Source: Phoebastria nigripes
Lineage: Eukaryota > Chordata > Aves > Procellariiformes > Diomedeidae
Assembly: GCA_035582835.1 (NCBI GenBank)
Contig: JAYKAV010002695.1
Coordinates: 310,001 to 374,000 of the forward strand
Length of the DNA: 64,000 nt
Direction: 5' to 3'
The notes beneath the pieces were generated by a model. That model ran no database searches, was not told the origin of the DNA, and worked only from the letters and a program-made list of their open reading frames with translations. The stretch's first letter is position 1. Each line of letters begins with the position of its first letter. Shown piece after piece: positions 26,770 through 38,700 of the stretch. Both the position numbers and the translations under genes were made by a program.

Positions 26770-29700
26770 GTGAGTGCGGGGCGGGGAGAGCCCGGGGGCA
26801 GCGCGGGGGCTCTGCCGGCGGGGCCGCCTCAGGCAGGAGGCGGTCGCTTCCCGCCGCGGCGCCGCTCGGCTGCGGGGGGCTGCGGCCGGCGCCGCTCGGG
26901 TGCTGCCGCGCCTTTCGCGAGGACGAGTGTTTGGTGCCTTCAGCGCCCCGTACTCGGGCCGCCGCCAGCGCGGCAGCTCTGAGGGGGGATTTGGCTGCGT
27001 GGGTCCCCGGGAGGGGGTGACCGCCCCGCGGGTGACGCTTCGCGGGTGGCAGCGCGGCGTAACCCCCGGTCCTGGGGAGCGGGCGGCGCCCGGCCGAGCC
27101 GCCTCTGGCCTCGGCGCCGGTTCCGGGCAGCGCCGCGGCGCCAGGCCGGGCAGCTGGGCCCAGCGGCCGGGGGCACGGCGGCCGGTTTTGCCGGGGAGCG
27201 GGAGCCGGTTCTGGGGTTTGCGGGCAGCAAGTGCGATGAGGCGGGCGTCTGAAACGGAGCGTTTGCAGGGGCCACGGCGGGTGTGCCTCGAGGTGCAGTC
27301 GGTGCGGTGCCAGATTTCACACCTTGGCAGGCGGGCCGCAGGGTGGGTGGCAGTGAAAAGAAACCTGCTGCTTATGCCCAGCCTCCCTCTTCCGCTCGTG
27401 AAGAGCCTGCCTCCGCAGCTGTGGTGCACGCGAGCTTCCCTGGTTACTTAAGGGCCCCGTTGTTTCAGCCTTCGTACGAAGCTTGGAGGACTGGGAATGT
27501 GTATAAGCTAATGTCACACTCGAGTGTCAAGAGGATTTTAATATTTTGCTCACTGTTTTAGTATTTTTTTCTTTTCTGTTTTTAAAAGATGTTTCAGATA
27601 AAGATGAGTTACTGAACTCGACAACTACCTGAAAGGAGGTTGGAGCGAGGTGGGGGTCGGTCTCTTCTCCCAGGTAACAAGTGATGGGAGGAAACGGCCG
27701 CAAGTTGCACCAGGGAAGGTTTAGATTGGAGATTAGGAAAAATTTCTTCCCCGAAAGGGCTGTCAAGCACTGGAACAGGCTGCCCAGGGAAGTGGTGGAG
27801 TCACCATCCCGGGAGGTATTTAGAAGACGTGTAGATGTGGCGCTTAGGGACATGGTTTAGTGGTGGGCTTGGCAGTGTTAGGTTAACGGTTGGACGTGAT
27901 GATCTTAAGGGTCTTTTCCAACCTAAACGATTTTATGATTCTATGACTTGCTGGCAAAGACTCTTGACTGCTGGTTACTAACGTGCCAGTAGCACCAGCA
28001 CGTGGCAGTGGGTGAGTGCGGCTGGGGAGGGTGGCACGTCGTCTTTCACCTCTGCATCACCACTTCCAGCCCAGAGGAGCAGATCTCATCGGGGGTGCAT
28101 TTTGTAACCAGTGCAATCTGATCATCTCAGACCATTTCTCTGCAGCCAGATTCCTTCTTAACTCCTCAGCATCCCTTTCTTGGGCTCTTGAAAGGGAAAG
28201 GCCAAAAACTAAATTAGTGTTAAGCTAACATTTTGTTGAGAGAGACTTTTCAGCTCTTTCCTGAGATGCTTCAGCAGGGAGTTTGCATGGACACGTACAA
28301 ATGGCAGGTCACGTGCCTTCAAGGTTTTGGTTGTCAGCTTGCCTCTATAAAGTTTATGAAAATCATCCTGGAGTTTTCCAGGAAGTTGCAACTTGTGTTT
28401 GCATTGCAGAGCAGATACCATTGAGGTTTCTGGAATGGATGTTTACAAATTGTGTGTGTTGTTATGGAGAATGCCAGAGAGATGTGTTGGGTTTTGTGTC
28501 TGTTGTATTTAAATTTATCTGCTTGTGATGATCCTGTCTGTTTGCTTGGTAAATTGAAGGAGGCTTTTAAGGGGAAAACAAACAAAAGGTGAAACCATAA
28601 TAAAGTGTGGTGGTTTAGCCCCAGCCGGCAACTAAGCACCACACAGCCGCTCGCTCACCCCCCCGTCCCCGCCAGTGGGATGGGGGAGAGAATCGGAAGA
28701 GTAAAAGTGAGGACACTTGTGGGTTGAGATAGGAACAGTTTAATAATTGAAATAAAATATAATAATAATAATAATAGTAATAAAAAGGAAAATAACAAAA
28801 AGAGAAATAAAACCCAAGAAAGACAAGTGATGCAAATGAAAAACAATTACTCGCCACCAACCATCTGATGCCCAGCCCGTCCCCGAGCAGCGGCCCCTGC
28901 CCCGGCCAGCTCCCCCCAGTTTATATACTGAGCATGATGTCATAAGGTATGGAATATCCCTTTGGCCAGTTTGGGTCAGCTGTCCTGGCTGTGCCCCCTC
29001 CCAGCTTCTTGCGCACCTCCAGCCTTCTCGTTGGCAGGCCAGTATGAGAAGCTGAAAAGTCCTTGACTGCTCAGCAACAACTAAAACATCAGTGTGTTAT
29101 CAACATTATTCTCATCCTAAATCCAAAACGCAACACTATACCAGCTACTGGAAAAAAAATTTACTCTATCCCAGCCGAAACCAGGACATAAAGATACAGT
29201 GGTGTCAGAGACAGTATCAAGACTCCTCATGTAAATATTGGTGGAGTTATTAATTGGAAAGGTCTACCCGCCTGACTTAAGGTGGTTGGCAGCATTTATG
29301 CTCCCCTGGCCCAAGCGTGGATGAGAGCGGTTACATGTCACAGCGTAGCGAGGAGGGGCTGATGGCAGCCTACGAATTTGAAATGCAGCTGGATTTATTC
29401 ATTTACTGTGATAAACATGAGGTGGCAATGCAGACNCCAGCCTAAGGTGGCAGGTCCCTAGGGCAATGTGGTTTTATCCAGAAGGGCAGCAAAAGTAGAT
29501 TGTAGAGGAGCATATGCAGGGGACTGCGAGAGACAAAATCCCTTTTGATATTCCTTGTACAGAAAACAACATGGGGTCTTCTATGGTAAGAATAATTAAG
29601 CAGCATCAAAATTACAAAGGGGTTTTTGACAGCCACTATAACCTGAAAGTTATGTTTTGTGTTACCAGTGCGTTGTGCCAGTGGCTAGTGACACCTTTCA

Positions 29701-32700
29701 GGGACCAGAGGCCTCACCACAGGCACATGGAGCAAGAGGGCCAACGCCACGGCGCTTGTCTGACATCCTGGCTGCTGCCAGGGTCTGGCGTGCCGGTGCC
29801 TAGGTTAGGAGCTGTCTCTGAAAAACTCTCTGTGAACACACTCTGCTGTTAAATTAGGAGGAGCTTTGGGAAGGGTGGCTCTGTCACCCTTGACATTTTT
29901 CCTGCAGGTGCTGTAGAAGACAGTCTGGCACGTTACGGTCGCGTACGATCAGATTTTTTATGTTACTTCCAAAAGCAGAAAATATTTCAGCAGCCTTAAA
30001 ATGCCAGCACTTAGTATAACGGCTGGGTCATTCTGCAGCTATTGCCAGAAACCTAATTGCCCATTTGGAAGGAAGAACAGAGATGTGTCATTTTATAAAG
30101 GGTTGCAATGGGGGTGACTTTTACCTGTAGATGAAAAATGATGAGTGTTTTGCTTTGTTAGTGTCATTTGCTGCTTGCGCATTTATCATCACTGATTTTA
30201 TGTGTTTTATTCTCTGAGGAGCTGCTGGCTACAAATAACCAGTAATCTCTTGCTTTTCTCTGGTATCTCTTAATTATACTTCCTTTCCTTCCATGTGTGT
30301 GGTCAGGTGCAGGCTGTGTATATTAGCATGGTGTGCATGTGCTGTATGCCAGAGGCCTTTTGTACTTTGGGTAAGAGAAAAAAGCTGTATGATGTGTCAT
30401 GGGCTTATAGTAATTATAAGTCAGTACCATGAAATTATTGCTCATCTTTTCTTCTCAACTGTCAAAGACAGTTCTTGAGTTTCCTGTCTGTCTCTTTGAC
30501 AAGTTTACATTTCCTCTGAGTAAGGAAAATACCGACCTTTTTTTAAGCAACCTTTAGGTCAGCTTCAGTGACATGCCATCCAATCTCAGCTGTATTTGCT
30601 GCCTCTCTTCAGTGAGGCTGAGCTCAGTCCACTGCCAGCCCTCCAGCTGTGTCAAAGCCTGCAGACTCCTCCGCTGCAGCTGCATGCCTGAGCAAACCTG
30701 CGGCTGGGTCCAAAGGCTGTGGACAGGATTAAGCCCAGTTTGATTAATGGTCTAGTGGAGGAGAAGGTGTAACTGCAGTAATATCAAATTACAAATTCGG
30801 AGTTAGATGCAATCCTCCTGCAGTCTGAGGGCGTTAAAATGCCTGGCAATGCCATGCCTGTGCTGTAAGCTGTGGTTAATTGACCTGGTCTCCCGATTTT
30901 GCTGCTCTGAACTTTCTAGGTAAGTACTTGCTAACAGCACGACTGTCCTTTTAATGCTGGGGTGACTCCTGCTTAAAAACAAAGTCTTCTTAGCATAAAG
31001 ATTTTAAATTTTCCTTGCAATAACTCTCGTCTCTTTGAGGCAGTGAGATAAAAGGTGGATATGCAAAGTATCCCAAACAACCGCTCCCTAAATTCTTAAG
31101 ACCTGACAGCACATCAGTAGCTTTGCTGCAGTTGTGAAGTTGCCTGGTTTGGGGTCTCTCTTATTTTAAAATGTAAATAATGGGCATGTTCAATATTAAA
31201 AAGCTGCTGCTTGTGAGCAGTGATTATAAAACTTCATAGCATGGACATGTTTGTACACCCATAACTGGGCCATGACTGGCAGTGCATGGGAGCAAGTCCG
31301 TGCCATAACAAAGCTGCCGGAGCTCCTGGGGCAAGCTGGGCCCAGGAGCACCGCACGGTGGCTTCAAATGCACATGTGTGCTTTCCAGATACCCTTATCG
31401 CTCCAAAGCAGGGTGCCACGTTCCAGCCAGTAGGATTGGTGGGGCTTTTTTTGTTTGTTTTCTTTAAATTTAGTATCTGGAGCACAATTCTGCACTGGTG
31501 GGTGGTGTCGGTGGGAAGTTTCACTTCTCTGGTCTACCAGAAGCCTGGAGGCAGTTCCTTGTGTGGTTTGGGCAGAGATTTCTCAGAGTTAGAGGAGAGA
31601 CGAAAGATTTCGGAAGAGGGAGGTGAGATACTGGAAGTTACTTCTGCTCTGCTTTTATTGAGCTAGTGTTGAGCTTGATAACCACTCTTCAGGGAATTTT
31701 AAACCTTGCACCCAATCCTAAATACTGAACTGAAGTAATTTGGAGGAGGTGAAGGTGCAGGCAGGTGAAACGTCTCTGTGGGAATGAGGAGGAAGCAGCC
31801 TGCTTCATGGGTGGTTCTTAAAAATGGAGCATCCCATAGGATGGGAGAAGCATCTTGCAGATGCTTGAGCCAGGTGTAAGACCGGTCCTTGGCAGGCACA
31901 GTTTAGCAGTAGCCAGAGAGGCCAAGAGCATCGTCTCATTCTCTTCTCCTGCCTTTTGGCTTAGATGGGAGGAAAATACAGCCACCCCTGAAACCTCAGA
32001 GAGGCTTATGCCCTGTAATACGGTGCACCAGCATGCAGGTTTCAGATGGCAGCAAAAAGCCCTTGGTGAGACTGGTGATGGTTTAATGAGTGTGTGTAAA
32101 TGAAAAGTGCCGCGAGGACATGGAGTGCTCCTGACTGCTCAGGAAATGATCTTGACTTAAATGCGATCTTCAGTTGGTCACAGTTAACCTCACTGGTGTA
32201 ATTGCTGCTAATATACTTCTGCGTGCTGCCTGTGTGGGGATCGGTGATGACAAGGCAGCAAGAGAGCAAGAAGCAGGGAAGGAGATGACACTTTGAGCCT
32301 GCTTTTATTTTACTTTATATACTCAGTGTGCCAGATCCTTGTTATGTTTTTAGCACTTGCTGTGGTTCGTTGTTTGAATGTCACAGTGCTATTTGAAGTT
32401 TAATTGCTCTGCTAGCTGTAAGACCCTGGTTTAATGTGTGTTTTTTGTAAGTTTGCAGAAGGTACAGAGTTGTTGGTGACACTGAGAGTCACTACAAATT
32501 ATGTAGCTGAAGCAGAAGGAGGAGGAGGAAGCTGCACTGTGGCACTTCATTCCCCAAAAAGTATTTGCATGAACAGACACAACTTCACAGTCTCCTGGTC
32601 CTCGCCTCAGCCTTTTGTGCATGCCAATGAGTTGATTTGAAGAGAAGTTTGATCTCAGCCGTGAATCAGATAACGTGGAATTTCTTGCAACAAAAGGGAA

Positions 32701-35700
32701 TTGCACAGCAAGTATGTCAGGCAGTATGTTTCTGACAGTACACTAAAAGGCTGCCTTGAGAGNGAGCCGTGGAAAACTGAGGCATTAGAAACACATGGAA
32801 GAATTCCACGATGCCTGTAGAATTGCAGCTCTCTATGCAGTATCAATAGCTGTGTGTTCTTGTTTGAATAGGAGTGACATTGGCACNGGAGAAGTTATTA
32901 GTGCGTGATGATCACACTGGGAGGTTTTCCTGAACCCTTTCCTGTAAATGCTGTTAGTGCTACACAGATACAGAAAAAGGACGTGGTATAGAAAGGGCAA
33001 GGGCTGTGCGTAGGTGTAGTGCATTGTGCCGAAGTTTTCTGGCTCTTTTCCTTCATTCTTTTGTTTATCTTCTCTGAATTGCAGGGCACAAAGGGCTGAT
33101 GGTTATATATTTTCTGGTAGCCAAAACACCATAAAACCTATGCATTTGCTTTAAATGGGGAATGTGCTGGGGGTGTGGTGGGGGTAGCGGTGGTTTGTTT
33201 TTGTTTTCTGTGCTGCTTGGTTATAAAGTGCTGTGCTGACATTTTAACGCTTATTTCAGACACGGTCATAGACATTCTCTTTCTAAATCTGATAAGGGCA
33301 CAGTAACCCGTGAAACCAGTCTGCGCCTGTATCTTAATCTAGGGACTATAGACAAGCAGCTATAGGGAAGGCTATGCTCCTGCAAAATCCATTGCTGTCA
33401 AATTGCAAATGGTGCCTAAAACAACAGGAAGTCTGGATTTGTGTATTTGCAGAGGTTTGGGTTAATAGAAAAAGATGTGTTTTATTTGTATGGGTATTTG
33501 AGTGTACTTCCATGGTAAAAACGTACGGCTTTTTGAATGCCCTTTCTCCTCACTCCCATGTGAAGTGAAGGTAGAAGTCCTTCCCTAAAAACTTCATGGC
33601 TTTTTGGCAGAGGTACTGTTCCTGATGTTCCAGTTCTGTTTCAGTCTGGGCAGTTTCCGCTGGGCAAGTTGCTGAAGTCTCCCGTTAGACAAAAGGCAGC
33701 ACTAAACTCTCAGAGGGTTGGGTGATGTTAGGGCCAAATCACTCCAGCTCAGTCAGCCCCCTGCTTTGCCTGGCTGTGCGAGCTTCTCTGCATCCCGTCC
33801 CATCCCATCCCACGCTGTGCTGCAGTCCTCGGGTGCTAAGCAGCAGGCAAAGACCAGCCCTGTGCTGTATACCAGTATCAGTAATGGACATAATGTGAAG
33901 CCAAATTTATGTCCTTTTACTGTTCTACATCAGAGAGAACCTCTCTCTATGAAATACATATTTATATCAAAAAATTTATAAAACACATTAGTTTTAAACT
34001 CCATAATCTGACTTCATAAATGATAGAAAATTTATCTTCAGTGATTTAACAACTTTAGGACTGTATTTGATTAAATATCCATCAGTGCTTGACATCTAAA
34101 TAATTTAGAACCTTCTCCCTTTGGAAAGAGGGAGGCAGCACGAGTGACCAGCCAGGAGTTCAGATGTGTGTAATTTTAAGTGGATGGGTCTTTGAAAGCA
34201 CATGGCTATGTTGTAGATAGTTCAGCTTTCTAAAATTACATGATGGTGGTAATTTTATTTTAGCTATTTAAGCACTGTTAGGAAAATGAAATTTACAGAA
34301 TTTAAAAATTGCTTGCTAATTAACTGCTGTGGTTTGTTCTTTGTATTATTTTATCTCTAGATCAGTCGTATTGTCAGCGGCTGCAACACGACATGTATTT
34401 TCTTACAAGCAGTAGCCGACTGAACGAGCAAGTGGTTGATAAAATTATTCTTCAGCTTAACAGAGTCTACCCCCAAATTCTTACCAATGCAGAAGCAGAA
34501 AAGGTAATTTGATGAATTTTACTATATTGCGCATATATTGAACATTGCATTGTTTTTGCGGGTCAGTAGCTCAGCTCCCCTCTTCCCGACTTGACTCTTG
34601 GTGCCACATGCAGCCAATCTTCCTCACCTCTTACTTGCTGACCAGTTGTATCTGGGATCTCATATCAGAGGAGAAGTCACAGGGCTGGCACGCTCCCTGT
34701 GCCAAGTGGTTATGAGAGAGGGCACTCTCTTCAGCAGCAGCTTAATGCCACGGTCCCTGCCATGACGTCTGACGCCGTGCGTGCAGAAGCACGCTATCTT
34801 ATAACCACTCCGTGGGCAGGATTGCACCCATCGTGTGACCAAATGCCCTGCATGCCTGCCTCCTCACGTGAGTCGCTGTGGAGTGTCATGTCAGATGATC
34901 TGTGCTGCATCCAGCTGTGTCCACAAAATTGTCTATATTAGCTTAATCAGTTTTAGTTGCTGATTAATATGATTAATAACTCTGAGCATTGGTAGAGAAG
35001 GGGAGCATTAGTTCCACCTATAAGTGTGGGAGCTGTGGGAAGTGGATGGAGTTAGTAATATCTTCCAGTGGTGCTGCTATGTATGGAGGAAGGCGGCCCT
35101 CACTGGCATGAAGCTTTCAAAAATGGGTAGCTGTTTTTAGGGAGAAAGATCTTTTAAACTTGTGTGGAGTGAAAGTTAAAGTCAGTTAAAAGCTTCCCAG
35201 ATCCTACTTATAACAGTTTGTACTTGCCCTCTGCTGACTTCATTGTCTGCACAAGGCTCGGGGTTTTGGCATATCAGTATTTTAGCATGAGGAAAAATAG
35301 GGCTAATTCTTTCATAATCAAACTCCATGGGGACAAATAGTGTTTTGGCTGTGTAGAGCAGTGCTAGATCATCAGCTGAGCCAGTCTAGCCACTCAGTTA
35401 TGACAAACAGTGTGACATGGACAATTAAAGATCATCTCATTCCCTCAAGAGCTTCAAAATAAATGCATAAAGAATCTGTGAAACATAATTTGTGATTTCT
35501 GCACTTAGCAGACAAAAATGAACTGCTTTCTCATAGGTCCAGGCAAGTTTCTGTCAACTCTATTGAGCGTTTAGGAAGCTTACAATCTCAGCTATATCCA
35601 GTAGACCTTGTGGGAATTTTGTCAGAATAAGGAGTGTTGTATAAGGTATGTTGCATTCCTGTCCCCTTAGAGCAGGAACTGATCCTAACTAAGTGTACTA

Positions 35701-38700
35701 CAAATGTTATCTGCTGTACTGGTCTGAAATACAATGCTTTGCTGAGAATGGCTTTGGACGTTTTCCAGATAAGCTGAAATCAGTTTGATGTGTGTAAGGC
35801 TAGGGACATGTTTTCATTCTCTTGGTAAGGTCTCCTAATATTCATCACATTTTGGACTACGGGAAAAAAGTACTTTCTTCTGCAACTGCTTGCCATGTTG
35901 CCTGAGTAATGAGAATTTGTACANGTTGCGCTGGGTACGCAGCAGTTAATTGTGCTGGAAACAATGAAACACGTTATCTTGGGGTCATGAACATTCCAAT
36001 ATTGGGACTAATGTAAGCAGTATAAAGTACCTTTTTGGGTGATCATTAGTAGGCAACTAAGGGAAAATGTGAAAACCTGAAACTTTATTATAAGATTTGT
36101 TGATATTTTCTATCAATAGCTGTCAGAATCAAATTGTAGAATAGCAAGTACCATGTTAGTTTGAATGCAGAGAAAACATCAAACGCAGAGTAGCTGTCAG
36201 TTTATCAGGACAGAAAAAAGAATGAGGGAAGGCAGAGGCAATATGCTCTCCATCAAGCAGGGCTGACCAGATGGAGCTCAGTGTCTTGAAGACTGCTGTG
36301 CAATGCATGTCCTTTTTAGGTTCCCCTCATTTTTTTGGCCCATTCTTTTAGCAAATATAAAACAAGCTCCATATCTTCACTCCTTGGCATACTGTAAAGT
36401 GATGTAAAATTGATCTCCAGCTGTTGTAATCTCTCTTCTGATGAGTGCTTTTCTCTTACAGTTCAGGAATCCAAAGGCATCACTCCATACCAGACTTTCA
36501 GATCTGATAAAGCACCTTCAAAAGAAAGGAGACACACACTGTCAAGAGTTTTACAGGGCTCTACAGATCAATGCTGAACAGCTGTATAATGACCTGCCAA
36601 GCAGGAAAATCTTGAGTAAGTTGATTTGTAAGTTGATGGAGTTGTGGATTTCCTCATCAGTGTCTTACAAAACCTCATTCAGATGATGTTTAGGTTATTT
36701 AAATAACCTGTTTAGGTTATTTAAATAATTTTTGGTGTATACATTAATTCCTTCTGACTGGAATTTTCCAAAAGCCATAAGGGGTTTGACTGCATAGTTC
36801 TTGTTATTTGTTGACTAGTGTGGGCAGTCTAAACCTCTTTGATTGTTTTGAAATATGAAATATGTCTTTAAAACAGTTTAAGTGCAACATGTAAGACAGC
36901 GATATAACTTGTATGAAGTACAATTTCTCTTTTCATAACCATTGCTTCTTAATGGCTTGTTTATTTGCTCTGTGTTTATTCTGACTTGTAACACGTAAGA
37001 ACATTACAAACCTCAAATTTGTTAAGTTCAAAACTCTGGTGGCCCAGAAGCTTGGCTTTCCCTCAATCCATAAATCTCCTGGTTATGTCTAGTTTAACGT
37101 GAAGCAAACATTCATAGGCCCTTGCAATGATGAACTGTGATATTAATCACTTAGGACTTGTTTTGTGCAGCCGGCAGGCCTGACTGATGTCCATAAAGCT
37201 GGCCCCCAAATACACACGTATGTACTTCAGAAGGACTGAGGCTCAAACAGACTTGATTCTATACTGCAAAGGAGCTCATTTCTTTAAGGAAAAGTATCGA
37301 GCCTGACTTGCCTACCTGGGATAATGTTTGCTATGTGTTGGTAGGGTTTGTTTTTTTTTTTTNCCCTGCCAAACAAACTGGAGAAAAGAACAATGTTCCA
37401 AACGGATGGGAAAGAAGTTCAGGCATCCCTCACACTGAAATGACTTGAGGAGCTTGAGGGAAGGCTCCTTCATTTAAGTTAATGAAGCTGCAAAGGGACT
37501 GCAGTTTAAGAAATCCTTATAAAGTATCTAACAGCACTAATGCTTAACTGGTCAATTGATTTCTAGTTGTAAGAAACTCCACAGTTAGGTGCCAGGGGAA
37601 ATTTTAGACATGTGGGTCAAAACTCCAGTGAGATTCAAAGTGTTACACCAAAAGTCCATAGGTTTAAAAAAAAAAATTAGACCTCTTTTATTTCTGGAGT
37701 GAAAATGGCATGTGAAATTTTAATTATTTTTGAAGATACTGCATTGTCTAGCTTCGTTTTGCCTTTCATTTTGAAGGAAAAGCTTTGTATCTACCCAGCA
37801 CAAATATGTACCAGTGGAAGACTGCACCATTTTCCTGCATGCACAGGGAGGCTGCAAAGTTACCCCAGGTCTCCATATCCCATACCGAAACCCTCTTGAA
37901 CTGGGAAAGTCTGGGCCCATCCCTGCCTCAGAATCTCAGATGAGCATGAATCCCTATTGATTCAGCCTCGCAGCAGCTTTAAGGCAGTGCTTTTGATCTG
38001 ATATTCACTGTGCAGAAGTCACGCCCTCTGAGGGAAGAGGCTCTTAAATCAGATAGTCTTGGATCAATCGTTTTTACTTGGGTAGAGCTCAAGAGCAACA
38101 GGTTTTTCTGCCAGGCTGACTAGAAGGCAGCAGACAGCCTTTATTAATTAAGAGTAACTTAAGAAGTCTTAGTGTAGTCACTAAGAATAAAATTTCAAGA
38201 GTGTATTGATGGTTTAAGAGTTTAAGCTCTGTTAATGTTCAATAACACTTACCTTCTGCAAATGTGTCTTAACATGTGTACACAGTAGCCAAGGCCTGAC
38301 TGCATCCCATATAGACGGTCTGAGTTCAGCTGGGTACTAGAAATAGCATAGCTGTGACCCAAGTTCATCCGTACCCGTAAAACTCACATTGGAAGTTGTG
38401 CAGATACTGCGAAGATGAACTCTCACACTGCCTCGTTCTGTTGTCACGCCTGGACAAACCAGCTGAAAGGAGACTTGCATAGGGTGTCTGTGTGATGTTT
38501 TCATTTTTAGCTGGAGCATAAATGTGCTCGTCCTTGCACCTGATTTATGTGGTTACTTCCGAGAGCTTTTACTCGGGTAGCCACATGAGTCNGCAGGGTT
38601 AGAGCTTCTCATGTTCAGACTGTGTATAACAAGTACACGTGCTAGAAGTGCTTCACAGAAAAAAGAGAGCTGTTTGTGGTGCCCCAAAACTGTTTTGCTG

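Larger units (their letters stand above)
26520..27330 (+). promoter_or_regulatory. CpG-island promoter of CARD19
   Basis: An abrupt change from AT-rich DNA to very GC-rich, CpG-dense sequence that surrounds the CARD19 start codon. It has several GC-box-like motifs (for example GGGGCGGGG just after 26777 and CGCCCGCCC just before the ATG) and no obvious TATA box, which is typical of a broad housekeeping promoter. A GC-only inverted repeat lies at 26626-26653. The transcription start cannot be placed exactly. The GC content removes stop codons, so long open frames on both strands here are not evidence of coding. Confidence 0.88.
26770..34360 (+). other. CARD19 intron 1, 7.6 kb
   Basis: This intron starts inside the CpG island and ends TTATCTCTAG. 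It contains a well-preserved CR1 3' end (27622-27947) and a solo LTR with target-site duplications (28601-29193). The remaining 5 kb, 29194-34360, shows no exon or repeat that I can name. Confidence 0.85.

Noticed and set aside
26464..27429. 321-codon minus-strand open frame across the CARD19 CpG island
   Set aside because: The GC-rich sequence has few stop codons in any frame; the translation is Arg/Pro/Ala/Gly low complexity, and other frames on both strands are open as well.
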